Positions 26,897 through 35,579 are shown, counted from the first letter of the stretch. The stretch is 64,000 nt of DNA from Pseudomonas cedrina subsp. cedrina (GCF_001983175.1 NZ_MNPW01000005.1:62001-126000), one strand, 5' to 3'. Made by a program: numbers and translations. The notes: a model not told the origin generated them from the letters alone.

Positions 26897-27877
26897 ATGT
26901 CGATCGAAGTCCGTAATGTCAGCAAGAATTTCAACGCCTTCAAGGCCCTCAACAGCATCAATCTGGACATCCAGAGTGGCGAGCTGGTGGCGTTGCTGGG
27001 CCCGTCCGGCTGTGGCAAGACCACCTTGCTGCGCATCATTGCAGGCCTCGAAACCCCGGATGACGGCAGCATCGTGTTCCACGGCGAAGACGTCTCCGGC
27101 CACGATGTGCGTGATCGCAACGTCGGGTTTGTGTTCCAGCACTATGCGTTGTTCCGCCACATGAGCGTGTTCGACAACGTGGCGTTCGGCCTGCGCATGA
27201 AACCGAAAAACCAGCGCCCGAGCGAAAGCCAGATCGCGGTCAAGGTGCATGAACTGCTGAACATGGTGCAGTTGGATTGGCTGTCGGACCGCTACCCGGA
27301 ACAACTCTCCGGTGGCCAGCGCCAGCGTATCGCCCTGGCCCGCGCCCTGGCGGTGGAACCCAAAGTGCTGCTGCTGGACGAGCCGTTCGGCGCCCTCGAC
27401 GCCAAGGTGCGCAAAGAGCTGCGCCGCTGGCTGGCGCGCCTGCACGAAGACATCAACCTGACCTCGGTGTTCGTGACCCACGACCAGGAAGAGGCCATGG
27501 AGGTTGCCGACCGCATCGTGGTGATGAACAAGGGCGTGATCGAGCAGATCGGCTCACCGGGTGAGGTCTACGAAAACCCGGCCAGCGATTTCGTCTACCA
27601 CTTCCTCGGCGACTCCAACCGCCTGCATTTGGGTGAAGACAAACACCTGCTGTTCCGTCCGCACGAAGTGTCGTTGTCGCGGCATGAGCTGGAGGATCAC
27701 CATGCTGCTGAGGTGCGTGATATTCGCCCGTTGGGCGCGACCACGCGGGTGACGCTGAAGGTTGAAGGCCAGCCCGAGCTGATCGAAGCTGAAGTGGTGA
27801 AAGACCATGACAGCCTGACCGGCCTGGCCCGTGGCGAGACCCTGTTCTTCAAGCCCAAGGTCTGGCAAAAAGCCTGA
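26897..27877 (+). CDS. cysA: Sulfate/thiosulfate ABC transporter ATPase CysA
   Basis: A 326-residue ATPase that drives sulfate import. Walker [10 protein letters not shown] lies near residues 35-43, the signature is LSGGQRQR, Walker B is [12 protein letters not shown] and the switch His is in [10 protein letters not shown]. The C-terminal 90 residues form the TOBE-like regulatory domain. It is the last gene of the cysTWA operon. A REP cluster follows rather than a classical terminator. Confidence 0.95.
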   Translation: MSIEVRNVSKNFNAFKALNSINLDIQSGELVALLGPSGCGKTTLLRIIAGLETPDDGSIVFHGEDVSGHDVRDRNVGFVFQHYALFRHMSVFDNVAFGLRMKPKNQRPSESQIAVKVHELLNMVQLDWLSDRYPEQLSGGQRQRIALARALAVEPKVLLLDEPFGALDAKVRKELRRWLARLHEDINLTSVFVTHDQEEAMEVADRIVVMNKGVIEQIGSPGEVYENPASDFVYHFLGDSNRLHLGEDKHLLFRPHEVSLSRHELEDHHAAEVRDIRPLGATTRVTLKVEGQPELIEAEVVKDHDSLTGLARGETLFFKPKVWQKA

Positions 27878-27894
27878 TCACACCGCAACACCCA

Positions 27895-28017
27895 ATGTGG
27901 GAGCGGGCTTCTGTGGGAGCTGGCTTGTCGGGTCGCCGCATCGCTGCGATGGCATCACCGCGGTGTATCAGATACACCGAGGTGATGCCATCGCGGGCAA
28001 GCCCGGCTCCCACATTT
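27895..28017. repeat. REP cluster
   Basis: A REP doublet with an extra partial arm: AATGTGGGAGCGGGCTT, then GTGGGAGCTGGCTTGTCGGG, then the complementary GCGGGCAAGCCCGGCTCCCA. Its right end touches the stop codon of the next, convergent gene. Confidence 0.85.
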
Positions 28018-28528
28018 AGACCGAAAGCAGCAGGACCGGCCCGGAGCGCTGCTCGATCTGCTGCTTCAACCCCTGCCGCAACCCCAGCAAAAACGCCAAC
28101 TCCGCCACCACAAACAGCGGCCCCACGATCAGCCCCGACACATCATCGATAAACGCCGGCTTCTTGCCTTCGTAGTAATGCCCGACAAACTGAATCACCC
28201 AGCCCACCACAAACATCCCGACGCCACTGCCCAGCCACACCAGCGTGCTCTGCGCCGCCAGCGCGTGCCCGGCCCATACCGACAACCCCATCAGCAACGT
28301 CATCAATACGCCCAACGCCAGTTCCAGGCGCAGGTAAAACCACGCCGACAACAGCGCGACAATCACGGCCGGTGAAATCCACAGGCCAGCCACTGTCCAT
28401 TCGGGGCGCGACAGCAGCACGGCGACCGCGACCACGATCAGCGGAATGCCGATAAAGTGGCTGGCGATATTGCGCGGGTCGCGGTGGTAGGCGGCGTATT
28501 GGCTGAGGTGGTCGACGAGGCTTTTCAT
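28016..28528 (-). CDS. DUF962 (Mpo1-like) membrane protein
   Basis: A 170-residue protein with about four membrane segments. The family signature is the N-terminal YHRDPRNIASHFIGIPL and a second His pair near VGHYYEGKKPAF, the expected metal ligands. The yeast relative Mpo1 is a 2-hydroxy fatty acid dioxygenase; the bacterial role is unknown. The start 28528 has AGGAGG upstream; the longer frame to 28558 adds ten residues. Its last codon lies inside a REP arm, so the tail (GPVLLLSV) may vary between strains. Confidence 0.85.
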   Translation of the reverse strand: MKSLVDHLSQYAAYHRDPRNIASHFIGIPLIVVAVAVLLSRPEWTVAGLWISPAVIVALLSAWFYLRLELALGVLMTLLMGLSVWAGHALAAQSTLVWLGSGVGMFVVGWVIQFVGHYYEGKKPAFIDDVSGLIVGPLFVVAELAFLLGLRQGLKQQIEQRSGPVLLLSV

Positions 28529-28611
28529 TGTTATTCCTCCTGTAGGATGCTTGATCATGCCCTGTCAGCCTGTGGTGAACTGTCAACTGGGCGACAATCT
28601 TCGGAGTTCCC

Positions 28612-29298
28612 ATGGATGCACAGAAATGGCACGCCCGTCTGGCCAGCGGGCACTGGTTCAGCCATCTGCCTGTCGAGCTACAGCGTAGCCTGCTGGCGGC
28701 CGCGCGGTTGCGCTCGCTGACGGCGGGGCAGTCGCTGTTCAAGCGCGGCGATCCGCCGTGTGGGCTGTATGCGGTGCTGGACGGCGCGGTGCGCATCAGC
28801 GCGGTGAATGCCCAGGGCAAGGAGGCGGTCTTGAGCCTGGTGGAAACGCCTTACTGGTTCGGCGAAATCTGCCTGTTCGATAACCTGCCGCGCACCCACG
28901 ATGCCCTGGCGATGGGCCCGTGCACCCTGTTGCAGGTACCGCAGGCGTCGATGCTCGACATCCTTGCCAGGCAGCCGGTGTATTGGCGCGACGTGGCCTT
29001 GTTGATGAGCCACAAATTGCGCCTGTCGTTGATCAACATCGAGCAGATGAGCCTGATGCCCGCGTCGGCGCGCCTGGCCCATCGGCTGCTGATGATCGCC
29101 GAAGGCTACGGCGAGATCGACCCGGCGCGCCGCACACTGCAACTGCCCCAGGAGGATCTGGCAGCGATGCTGGGCTTGTCGCGCCAGACCACCAACAGTC
29201 TGCTCAAGGCGCTGGAACAACAGGGCATCATCGGCCTGAGTTACGCTGCGATTGAGGTGCTGGACTTGCAGGGCCTGCGGCAGGCCGCGGGCCTGTGA
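28612..29298 (+). CDS. Crp/Fnr-family transcriptional regulator
   Basis: A 228-residue regulator: a cyclic-nucleotide-type sensor domain (about 18-130; RSLTAGQSLFKRGDPPCGLYAVLDG) and a Crp helix-turn-helix (about 155-215; LPQEDLAAMLGLSRQTTNSLLKALEQQG). It lacks the four N-terminal cysteines of Fnr/Anr, so oxygen sensing by an iron-sulfur cluster is unlikely. It is divergent from the DUF962 gene, 83 bases apart, and convergent with the hydroxyisourate hydrolase-like gene. Ligand and targets are unknown. Confidence 0.9.
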   Translation: MDAQKWHARLASGHWFSHLPVELQRSLLAAARLRSLTAGQSLFKRGDPPCGLYAVLDGAVRISAVNAQGKEAVLSLVETPYWFGEICLFDNLPRTHDALAMGPCTLLQVPQASMLDILARQPVYWRDVALLMSHKLRLSLINIEQMSLMPASARLAHRLLMIAEGYGEIDPARRTLQLPQEDLAAMLGLSRQTTNSLLKALEQQGIIGLSYAAIEVLDLQGLRQAAGL

Positions 29299-29299
29299 A

Positions 29300-29713
29300 C
29301 TAAGAGCCGCGATAGGTGGAAAAGCCGTAAGGGCTGAGCAACAGCGGAATGTGGTAATGCTGGTCGGCCTGCTTGACCTGGAAGATCACCGGCACCTCGG
29401 GAAAGAACGTCTCGCGATTGGCTTTTTTGTAATAATCGCCGGTCTTGAATACCACGCGGTACTCGCCGGGTTGCATGGCCTGGTTGGCCGGGAAGAGTTC
29501 GGCGATACGCCCCTGCTGGTTGGTGACGCCGTTGGACAGCGACTGCCAGTGATCGCCCACGTGCTGCTCCAGGGTGACGCCGACACCGGCGGATGGCAGG
29601 CCGTTTTCCAGGTTCAGCACATGCACGCTCAGCGGGTTGCCGGCCGCCAGCGCCAGGCCGCTCAGGCCGCTCAGGCTGAGGGCGGCAAGGGTCATGTTCA
29701 ACGTTTTCATCAT
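29300..29713 (-). CDS. Exported 5-hydroxyisourate hydrolase-like (transthyretin-like) protein
   Basis: A 137-residue protein of the transthyretin-like family. Active-site marks are His in LSVHVLN, Arg in GEYRVVFKTGDYY, His in YHIPLLLSPYGFSTYRGS, and the C-terminal YRGS. HIU hydrolases act in urate breakdown, opening hydroxyisourate to OHCU. Unlike the cytosolic enzyme it has a signal peptide (MMKTLNMTLAALSLSGLSG, then LALA), so it should be periplasmic. No other purine genes are nearby. It is 7 bases after the GlcG-like gene in one operon. The enzyme activity is likely but not certain. Confidence 0.85.
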   Translation of the reverse strand: MMKTLNMTLAALSLSGLSGLALAAGNPLSVHVLNLENGLPSAGVGVTLEQHVGDHWQSLSNGVTNQQGRIAELFPANQAMQPGEYRVVFKTGDYYKKANRETFFPEVPVIFQVKQADQHYHIPLLLSPYGFSTYRGS

Positions 29714-29720
29714 TGTTTCC

Positions 29721-30194
29721 TCAAGGGGTGATATTCAAGCCAAGTTGATTGGCCGCGTTGACCGCGCAGGCTTCGTCCTGCTCGGCGCCGCCGGCACCGG
29801 CGATGCCCAGCGCGCCCACCAATTCGTTGTCGGCAAACAGCGGCACGCCGCCGCCGAGCAACAGCAACTCGGGCAAGCTGTTAAGGTTGGCGGCTTCGGG
29901 GTTGTTGCGGGCACGCTCGGCGAACAGTCGGGTCGGGGTTTTCGACGACAGTGCGGTATACGCCTTACGCTGGCTGGCCACACTGTTGTGCGGGCCAACG
30001 CCGTCGGCGCGCAGGCTGAGCAACAGGTTGGCGCCGCGATCCACTACGGTGATGGCCGCGGTGCAGTGCGCCAGGCTGGCGTCCGCCAATTGGCGGGCGG
30101 TGGCCAGATCGAGGTCGGCGTGACGCGGCAGTGATGGCGCTGCCACGACGCTGGCGCTGATGGCGATACTCAAGAACAAGGCGGTGCGGTACAT
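29721..30194 (-). CDS. Exported GlcG/HbpS-family protein
   Basis: A 157-residue protein of the GlcG/HbpS (DUF336) family, some members of which bind haem. Family features are AAITVVDRGANLLLSLRADG, SQRKAYTALSSKTPT, and the glycine-rich LLLLGGGVPLF, then ELVGALGIAGAGG. An N-terminal signal peptide (cut near SVVAA) sends it to the periplasm. First gene of a two-gene operon with the hydroxyisourate hydrolase-like protein. Divergent from the response regulator, 99 bases apart. Ligand unknown. Confidence 0.85.
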   Translation of the reverse strand: MYRTALFLSIAISASVVAAPSLPRHADLDLATARQLADASLAHCTAAITVVDRGANLLLSLRADGVGPHNSVASQRKAYTALSSKTPTRLFAERARNNPEAANLNSLPELLLLGGGVPLFADNELVGALGIAGAGGAEQDEACAVNAANQLGLNITP

Positions 30195-30293
30195 GGGAAC
30201 GGCTCCAGAAAGCAGGCCGCCACCTTAGCCAGCGGACGGGGTCAAAAGCCGAACAATTTGATGACAGGTTTGTAATGAACCCAAGAGGTAGGC

Positions 30294-30653
30294 ATGCAGG
30301 TGTTGTTAGTGGAAGACCAGCCGCAACTGGCGCAACGCATGGCCCAGGGCCTGAGCGAGGCAGGTTTTGCCGTGGAAGTCGCGGCCAACGGCATGGCCGC
30401 CCAGCGGTTTGTGGAAAGCACCGAGTACGACTTGGTGATCCTGGACGTGATGTTGCCGGGGCTCAATGCCTGGAAGCTGCAGCAGGCGATTCGGCAGAAG
30501 GGCCAGACGCCGGTGCTGTTCCTGACCACGCCGGGCGGGATTGAAGATCGTCTGCGCGGGCTGGAATTGCATGAGGATGATTACTTGCTCAAGCCGTTTG
30601 AGGACAAGGCGTTGGTGGTGCGGGTCAAGAAGTTGTTGCGTCGCGGGCGTTGA
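30294..30653 (+). CDS. Receiver-only response regulator
   Basis: A 119-residue protein consisting of one receiver domain: acidic pocket E7-D8, phospho-acceptor Asp in LVILDVMLPG (D51), Thr in LFLTTPGG and Lys in LLKPFE. The sequence ends VKKLLRRGR, exactly where the linker to a winged-helix domain begins in OmpR-type regulators, so it looks like a shortened OmpR-type protein. No sensor kinase is adjacent. A second, broken copy of its 3' end lies at 31088-31195, so the shortening may date from the local duplication. It could still act as a phosphate sink or protein-binding switch. Confidence 0.85.
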   Translation: MQVLLVEDQPQLAQRMAQGLSEAGFAVEVAANGMAAQRFVESTEYDLVILDVMLPGLNAWKLQQAIRQKGQTPVLFLTTPGGIEDRLRGLELHEDDYLLKPFEDKALVVRVKKLLRRGR

Positions 30654-30687
30654 TTCATCTGGAAGCTGCAGCGCCTGTTCCGGTGCT

Positions 30688-30769
30688 TTCGCGAGCAAGC
30701 CCGCTCCCACAGTTGACCGATTTCCAGCTTTGGAATGCGGTCAACTGTGGGAGCGGGCTTGCTCGCGAA
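30688..30769. repeat. REP pair
   Basis: Perfect inverted arms TTCGCGAGCAAGCCCGCTCC-type and complement, including GTTGACC / GGTCAAC, with a 20-base loop. It lies between the response regulator and the AraC fragment. Confidence 0.92.
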
Positions 30770-30792
30770 GAGGTCCTTAAAAACACCACAAG

Positions 30793-30958
30793 CCTATCTA
30801 CCGCAACCCATCCCTGAACTGCCCCGGCGTCATCCCCGTCCAGCGCTTGAACGCCCGGTTGAAGCTGCTGGTGTCGGCAAACCCCAATAAATGACTGACC
30901 TCGGCCAATGAGCACTGCGGATCGCGCAAATGAAGTAACGCCAGGTTCTCCCGGCATT
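30793..30958 (-). pseudogene. Duplicated 3' fragment of the AraC-type regulator gene
   Basis: These 166 bases repeat 31319-31484, the 3' end of the intact araC-type gene, with one substitution (GAA for GCA). The fragment encodes the last helix-turn-helix (CRENLALLHLRDPQCSLAEV onward to FRDGLR) and stops abruptly at 30958, where an inverted-repeat element begins. It has no start of its own, so it is a remnant of a tandem duplication. Confidence 0.9.
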
Positions 30959-31082
30959 GATCGTTCCCACGCTCCGCGTGGTAATGCATCCCGTGACGCT
31001 CTGCGTCACCTTATGCATTGAGTTGTCGGCGGGACGCGGAGCGTCCCAGGCGGCATTCCCACGCGGAGCGTGGGAACGAGCA
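30959..31082. repeat. Inverted-repeat element at duplication junction
   Basis: The ends TCGTTCCCACGCTCCGCGTG and CACGCGGAGCGTGGGAACGA are inverted repeats of at least 20 bases. Inside are two smaller palindromes (GTGACGC / GCGTCAC and GGGACGC / GCGTCCC). It does not code. It sits exactly between the broken araC fragment and the broken receiver fragment, so it probably took part in the rearrangement. Confidence 0.8.
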
Positions 31083-31087
31083 ATTGC

Positions 31088-31195
31088 CTGCGCGGGCTGG
31101 AGCTGCATGAGGATGATTACTTGCTCAAGCCGTTTGAGGACAAGGCGTTGGTGGTGCGGGTGAAGAAATTACTGCGCCGTGATCGCGGGCGTTGA
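31088..31195 (+). pseudogene. Duplicated 3' fragment of the response regulator gene
   Basis: This repeats the end of the receiver gene (from 30552). It encodes LRGLELHEDDYLLKPFEDKA and then VRVKKLLRRDRGR before a stop. It differs at several silent sites and by one extra codon, so it is more diverged from its source than the neighbouring araC fragment is. It lacks the first two thirds of the domain and any start. Confidence 0.85.
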
Positions 31196-31226
31196 TCGGT
31201 CCTAATAAGCAACGCCTGGGCCGGCG

Positions 31227-31297
31227 TCATCGCAGGCAAACCAGCTCCCACATTTCGAAATGCATTCCCCTGTGGGAGCCGGGCTTGCCCGCGATGA
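31227..31297. repeat. REP pair
   Basis: Inverted arms CATCGCAGGCAAACCAGCTC and GGGAGCCGGGCTTGCCCGCG with a 20-base spacer, between the receiver fragment and the araC-type gene. Confidence 0.85.
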
Positions 31298-31323
31298 GGC
31301 CCTCACAGGCACTACAAACCTAT

Positions 31324-32328
31324 CTACCGCAACCCATCCCTGAACTGCCCCGGCGTCATCCCCGTCCAGCGCTTGAACGCCCGGTTGAAGCTGCTGGTGT
31401 CGGCAAACCCCAATAAATGACTGACCTCGGCCAATGAGCACTGCGGATCGCGCAAATGCAGTAACGCCAGGTTCTCCCGGCATTCATTGAGCAACGCATC
31501 AAACCGGCAGCCTTCATCGGCGAGATGCCGCTGCAAGCTGCGCAGGCTCAGGTGCAAGGCCTGGGCGATGCGCTCGGCGCCGGGCTCGCCCTCCGGCAGT
31601 TGCGCCTCGATGGCCGCGCGCACCTTGCGTTCCCAGGTCAGCGGTTGCAGCTGGGCGAGGGTGCGCTTGAGCACGGTTTCGTTGTGCTCGGCCAGTTCCG
31701 GGTTGGCATCGTCCAGGTGGCTGTCGAAATCCTGGGCGGCGAACTCCAATCGGTCTTCCTCGGCGCCGAAGAATACCGGCGCGCGAAACACCCTGTGCCA
31801 TGGCTGGGGATCGGCCGGCTGCGGCCGTCGCAGGTACACCGCCAGCGGCGCGTAGTCGCGTCCCAGGCGGTTGCGGCAAGTGCGCACATAAATCGCCGCG
31901 AACGCATCGATGGCTTCAAATGCCGGTGCCGGGCTGCCCGGCGGCTGCAACAGGCGAAAGCGGTAACGCTCACCTTCAAGGCTCAGCTCCAGGGTCAGTG
32001 CATCGCTGACCACCTGGTAATAACGCACGATGCGCTCGAACACTTCACGCAAGCTGCCGCTGGCGACCAAGGCATACCCCAACGCGTGAAACGTGGTGGG
32101 GCTGACAAACCGCGACACCCGCAAGCCGATGGCCGGATCGCCGCTGGCCTGCACCGCCAGCGCCCACAGGCGCGTGGTGGCCGACAGCGGATAACGTGCG
32201 TTGGGGTCGTCCATGCGCTGCGGGTCGAGCCCGGCCTGCGTGCACAGCGCGGCACTGTCGAGGCCCAGGGCGTCGAGCTGCTTGCGCAGGGCGCGGGTCC
32301 AGCTGGCGAGGGAGGTGGGTTCGGTCAT
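31324..32328 (-). CDS. AraC-family regulator with Arabinose_bd-like N-terminal domain
   Basis: A 334-residue regulator. Residues about 20-205 form the N-terminal ligand domain found in OruR/ArgR-like AraC members. Residues about 235-334 carry the two helix-turn-helices (IAQALHLSLRSLQRHLADEG and LAEVSHLLGFADTSSFNRAF) and end in the usual GMTPGQFR. It is divergent from a fatty acid desaturase gene, 101 bases apart, which it probably controls. The inducer is not evident. Its 3' end is duplicated at 30793-30958. Confidence 0.92.
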   Translation of the reverse strand: MTEPTSLASWTRALRKQLDALGLDSAALCTQAGLDPQRMDDPNARYPLSATTRLWALAVQASGDPAIGLRVSRFVSPTTFHALGYALVASGSLREVFERIVRYYQVVSDALTLELSLEGERYRFRLLQPPGSPAPAFEAIDAFAAIYVRTCRNRLGRDYAPLAVYLRRPQPADPQPWHRVFRAPVFFGAEEDRLEFAAQDFDSHLDDANPELAEHNETVLKRTLAQLQPLTWERKVRAAIEAQLPEGEPGAERIAQALHLSLRSLQRHLADEGCRFDALLNECRENLALLHLRDPQCSLAEVSHLLGFADTSSFNRAFKRWTGMTPGQFRDGLR

Positions 32329-32429
32329 GGCGATTGGCGCTTGCGGTCAACAGGTTGGCGTGCGGGGCTAGCATCCTGCCTGATCGCTTGGGGCAGGATG
32401 TGAGCATCAACAGACCAGAGGATGGAAGC

Positions 32430-33494
32430 ATGGACGGTACTTCTGCAAGCCCCCAGCGGATGAATGCACAACAGCGCGCGGCGCATATCCGTGAAGTGGT
32501 GCTGGCCGAGGGCGTGCGACTGCGTCGGCAACATCCCTGGTTGCTGCATCAGGATGCGCTGGGGGCGGGGATCCTGGCGTTTGCGCTGGTGGGCATGATC
32601 GGCTCGGCGGCGCTCTACATCATGGGGTACATGGCGTGGTGGGCGTGCCTGCTGCTCAATGCGTTCTTCGCCTCGCTGACCCATGAGCTGGAACATGACC
32701 TGATCCACAGCATGTATTTTCGCAAGCAGCGCCTGGCGCACAACCTGATGATGGGCCTGGTATGGCTGGCGCGGCCGAGCACGATCAACCCGTGGATTCG
32801 CCGGCACTTGCACCTCAACCATCACAAGGTCTCCGGCACCGAGGCCGATATGGAGGAGCGCGCGATCACCAACGGCGAGCCCTGGGGCATCCCACGGTTG
32901 CTGATGGTGGGCGACAACATGATGTCGGCCCTGATTCGCCTGTTGCGCGCCAAGACCTGGCGGCACAGGTTCAGCATCCTCAAGCGTGTATTGCTGGTGT
33001 ATGCACCGCTGGCGCTGCTGCATTGGGGCGCGTGGTATGTGTTCCTCGGCTTTCACGCCGCCAACGGCATCGCCAGCCTGTTGGGCGCGCCCATCGAATG
33101 GTCAGCGGGCACTTTGCAGATGATGCAGGTGATCGACATCGCCGCCGTGGTGATCATCGGCCCCAATGTGCTGCGCACGTTTTGCCTGCACTTCGTCAGC
33201 TCCAACATGCACTACTACGGCGATGTGGAGCTGGGCAATGTGATCCAGCAGACCCAAGTGCTGAGCCCCTGGTGGATGTGGCCGCTGCAAGCGTTCTGCT
33301 TCAATTTCGGCAGCACCCATGGCATCCACCATTTTGTGGTGAAGGAGCCGTTCTACATCCGCCAGCTCACCGCCAGGGTGGCGCATGAAGTCATGGCTGA
33401 GATGGGGGTGCGTTTCAATGACTTCGGGACGTTTGCGCGGGCAAATCGGCTTGAACCACTGGCGCGGGCGCAGGGCGGTAAGTCGCCGGGCTGA
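32430..33494 (+). CDS. Fatty acid desaturase / AlkB-like membrane di-iron protein
   Basis: A 354-residue membrane protein with the histidine clusters of the desaturase/hydroxylase superfamily: HELEHDLIH (near residues 85-93), RRHLHLNHHKVSG, and THGIHHFVV close to the C terminus. Hydrophobic segments surround them. The substrate is likely a fatty acyl chain or related lipid. Start 32430 is chosen because the frame to 32196 overlaps the araC gene on the other strand. Its last 80 bases overlap the end of the MFS gene on the other strand. Confidence 0.85.
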   Translation: MDGTSASPQRMNAQQRAAHIREVVLAEGVRLRRQHPWLLHQDALGAGILAFALVGMIGSAALYIMGYMAWWACLLLNAFFASLTHELEHDLIHSMYFRKQRLAHNLMMGLVWLARPSTINPWIRRHLHLNHHKVSGTEADMEERAITNGEPWGIPRLLMVGDNMMSALIRLLRAKTWRHRFSILKRVLLVYAPLALLHWGAWYVFLGFHAANGIASLLGAPIEWSAGTLQMMQVIDIAAVVIIGPNVLRTFCLHFVSSNMHYYGDVELGNVIQQTQVLSPWWMWPLQAFCFNFGSTHGIHHFVVKEPFYIRQLTARVAHEVMAEMGVRFNDFGTFARANRLEPLARAQGGKSPG

Positions 33495-34626
33495 ATACCC
33501 GCGTTACCACCAGCATCGCGACCGCCGTCGCGGTCAGCACGATCCAGGCACTGACAAAGCTACCGGTGACTTCGCGCAACCAGCCGGTCAGCCACGGCGA
33601 AACCGCATTGATCAAAAAGCCCACGCCCTGTACGAACGCCGCCAGTTGACCGGCTTGTCGCGGGTCGCGGTGATGGTCCAGGGTCAGCAGCAGGCTGAGG
33701 GCGAAACACGCTCCCAGGCCGAAACCGCACAGCGCCACCCACACATGGGGAAACTGCAACGGTGCAATCAACAGGCCGAGGTAGCCAAGGGTCTGGGCCA
33801 GCAGGCTGACCCACAGCAGGGGCCGGCGGTCGACCCCGCGTTGCGCTAGCACCGGCATCAATAGCGCCGCGATCACCTGGAAGATCGTCATGAAGGCCAG
33901 CAGTGATCCGCTGGGCAGTACACCCCAACCCAGTTGCTGATAGTAGGCGGGCAGCCACGCCACCAGGCTCATGTAGCCGCAGTTCACCAAGCCGAAATAC
34001 AGCGCCAGCAGCCAGGCGCGACGATTGCGCAGGCCCTGGAATGCTGGCGCCACCCGCGGGTTTTTCGCAGCGCCCAGCGGCAACCAGGCCCACAACAGCA
34101 ACGCCGCCAGCGCTGGCAACAACCACACGCCGAGCCCGGCCTGCCAGTGCTGGAAATGGTTGGCCACCACCGGGCTGAGCAGCGCCGCCAGCCCGCCACC
34201 GGCCATCAACGACGCGGAATACACCCCCATCGCCACCGGCACGCGGTAATGGAACTCGCGCTTGATCATTGCCGGCACCAACGCCTGGATCAGCGCCACG
34301 CCGGCACCGCCGAGCAAGGCCGTGACCAGCAGCGCCGAGCCCTGGCCCATCAACCAGCGGGCCAGGCACGCCAGCAGGATCATCATCAGGCCCAAGGCGA
34401 TGCCGCGCCGCTCACCCAGCTTTGCTTCAACGCGCACACCCACCAGCGCCACCAGGCCCATGCACACCACCGGCAGGCTGGTAAGCAGGGCGCTGCTCTG
34501 GAAACTCAGGCCGGTGGCCTGGCGAATCTCGCCGAGCAATGGGCTGATCGAGCTGAGGATCGGCCGCAGGTTCAGGCCGAGCACCACCAGCAGGGCCGAG
34601 CCGGCGAAAGATTTATTGAGGGTCAT
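33415..34626 (-). CDS. MFS transporter, CynX/NimT type
   Basis: A 403-residue major-facilitator carrier with about twelve membrane segments. The opening LNKSFAGSALLVVLGLNLRP, then ILSSISPLLGEIR is characteristic of the CynX (cyanate) and NimT (2-nitroimidazole) branch. Start 34626 is preferred; the reading to 34716 adds 30 residues that overlap the LysR promoter. It is divergent from the LysR gene, its likely regulator. The 3' end overlaps the desaturase gene. Substrate unknown. Confidence 0.88.
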   Translation of the reverse strand: MTLNKSFAGSALLVVLGLNLRPILSSISPLLGEIRQATGLSFQSSALLTSLPVVCMGLVALVGVRVEAKLGERRGIALGLMMILLACLARWLMGQGSALLVTALLGGAGVALIQALVPAMIKREFHYRVPVAMGVYSASLMAGGGLAALLSPVVANHFQHWQAGLGVWLLPALAALLLWAWLPLGAAKNPRVAPAFQGLRNRRAWLLALYFGLVNCGYMSLVAWLPAYYQQLGWGVLPSGSLLAFMTIFQVIAALLMPVLAQRGVDRRPLLWVSLLAQTLGYLGLLIAPLQFPHVWVALCGFGLGACFALSLLLTLDHHRDPRQAGQLAAFVQGVGFLINAVSPWLTGWLREVTGSFVSAWIVLTATAVAMLVVTRVFSPATYRPAPAPVVQADLPAQTSRSH

Positions 34627-34727
34627 GCGTGCTCGTGCATTGGGTGGATGAGGCGTGAGTATGGCCAGCGCCCAAGGTATTCTGAAATTAAATATAACCA
34701 TGCCATCCAGTGGCAAAGGGAATGACC

Positions 34728-35579
34728 ATGTTCGATCCCGTGTTGCTACGCAGTTTTGTCGCGGTCGTCGATTGCGCCAGCTTCACCCGGGCGGCTGAGC
34801 GCCTGCATTTGACCCAGTCGACCGTGAGCCAGCAGATCCGCCGCCTGGAAGAGGCGGTGGCGTGCCAGTTGCTGGACCGTGACCAGCGCCGTGTGGTTGC
34901 CACCGTCGAGGGCGAGCGCTTGCTGGCCTATGCGCGGCGCATCCTGGCGCTGCACGAGGAGGCCGCCGATGTGTTGATCGGCCAACAAAGCGACGGCGTG
35001 CTGCGTCTTGGCGTACCGGAAGACTTTGCCGCTGAGCGCTTGATGCCATTGCTGTCTTCGTTTGTGCTGGCCTATCCCCGGGTGCGCCTGGAAGTCGCCA
35101 GCGGGCTTGGCCCGCAGTTGCAGCGCCAGTACCGCAGTGGTGAGTTCGACGTCTTGCTGGTCAAACAAATGGGCGACAGCGACGACTGCCTGGCCTCTTG
35201 GCCAGAACCGTTGTGCTGGGTTGATAGCCGCAGCACGCCGTCCCTGCACCGCGACCCATTGCCGCTGGTGGCGTTCCCCGTGGGCGGCCTGTATCGCAAT
35301 GAAATGCTGCAACATCTGGAGGTGGGCGGCTGGCGCTGGCGCATTGGCTATTCCAGTGCCAGCCTGGCCAGCGTGTGCTCGGCGGTGGCGGCGGGGCTGG
35401 GCATCAGCCTGCTGCCGGAGCGCGTGGTGCAACCAGGGCATCGCATCCTGGGCGCCGACAGTGGTTTGCCGGCTGTGCAGGGGGTGCGCCTGGCATTGTA
35501 CGGCCGCGGCGGCCTGGGGGCGGCAGGGCAGACACTGCTGCGTCAGTTACTCGAGTTATGCGCGCATCACACCCCCTAG
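34728..35579 (+). CDS. LysR-family transcriptional regulator
   Basis: A 283-residue LysR regulator. The helix-turn-helix spans about residues 5-60 (FVAVVDCASFTRAAERLHLT, QSTVSQQIRRLEEAV); the rest is the effector domain. Start 34728 has AAAGGGA about seven bases upstream; the ATG at 34722 directly abuts that site, and a GTG at 34710 is less likely. It is divergent from the MFS gene, about 100 bases apart, the usual layout for a LysR-controlled carrier. Inducer unknown. Confidence 0.9.
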   Translation: MFDPVLLRSFVAVVDCASFTRAAERLHLTQSTVSQQIRRLEEAVACQLLDRDQRRVVATVEGERLLAYARRILALHEEAADVLIGQQSDGVLRLGVPEDFAAERLMPLLSSFVLAYPRVRLEVASGLGPQLQRQYRSGEFDVLLVKQMGDSDDCLASWPEPLCWVDSRSTPSLHRDPLPLVAFPVGGLYRNEMLQHLEVGGWRWRIGYSSASLASVCSAVAAGLGISLLPERVVQPGHRILGADSGLPAVQGVRLALYGRGGLGAAGQTLLRQLLELCAHHTP

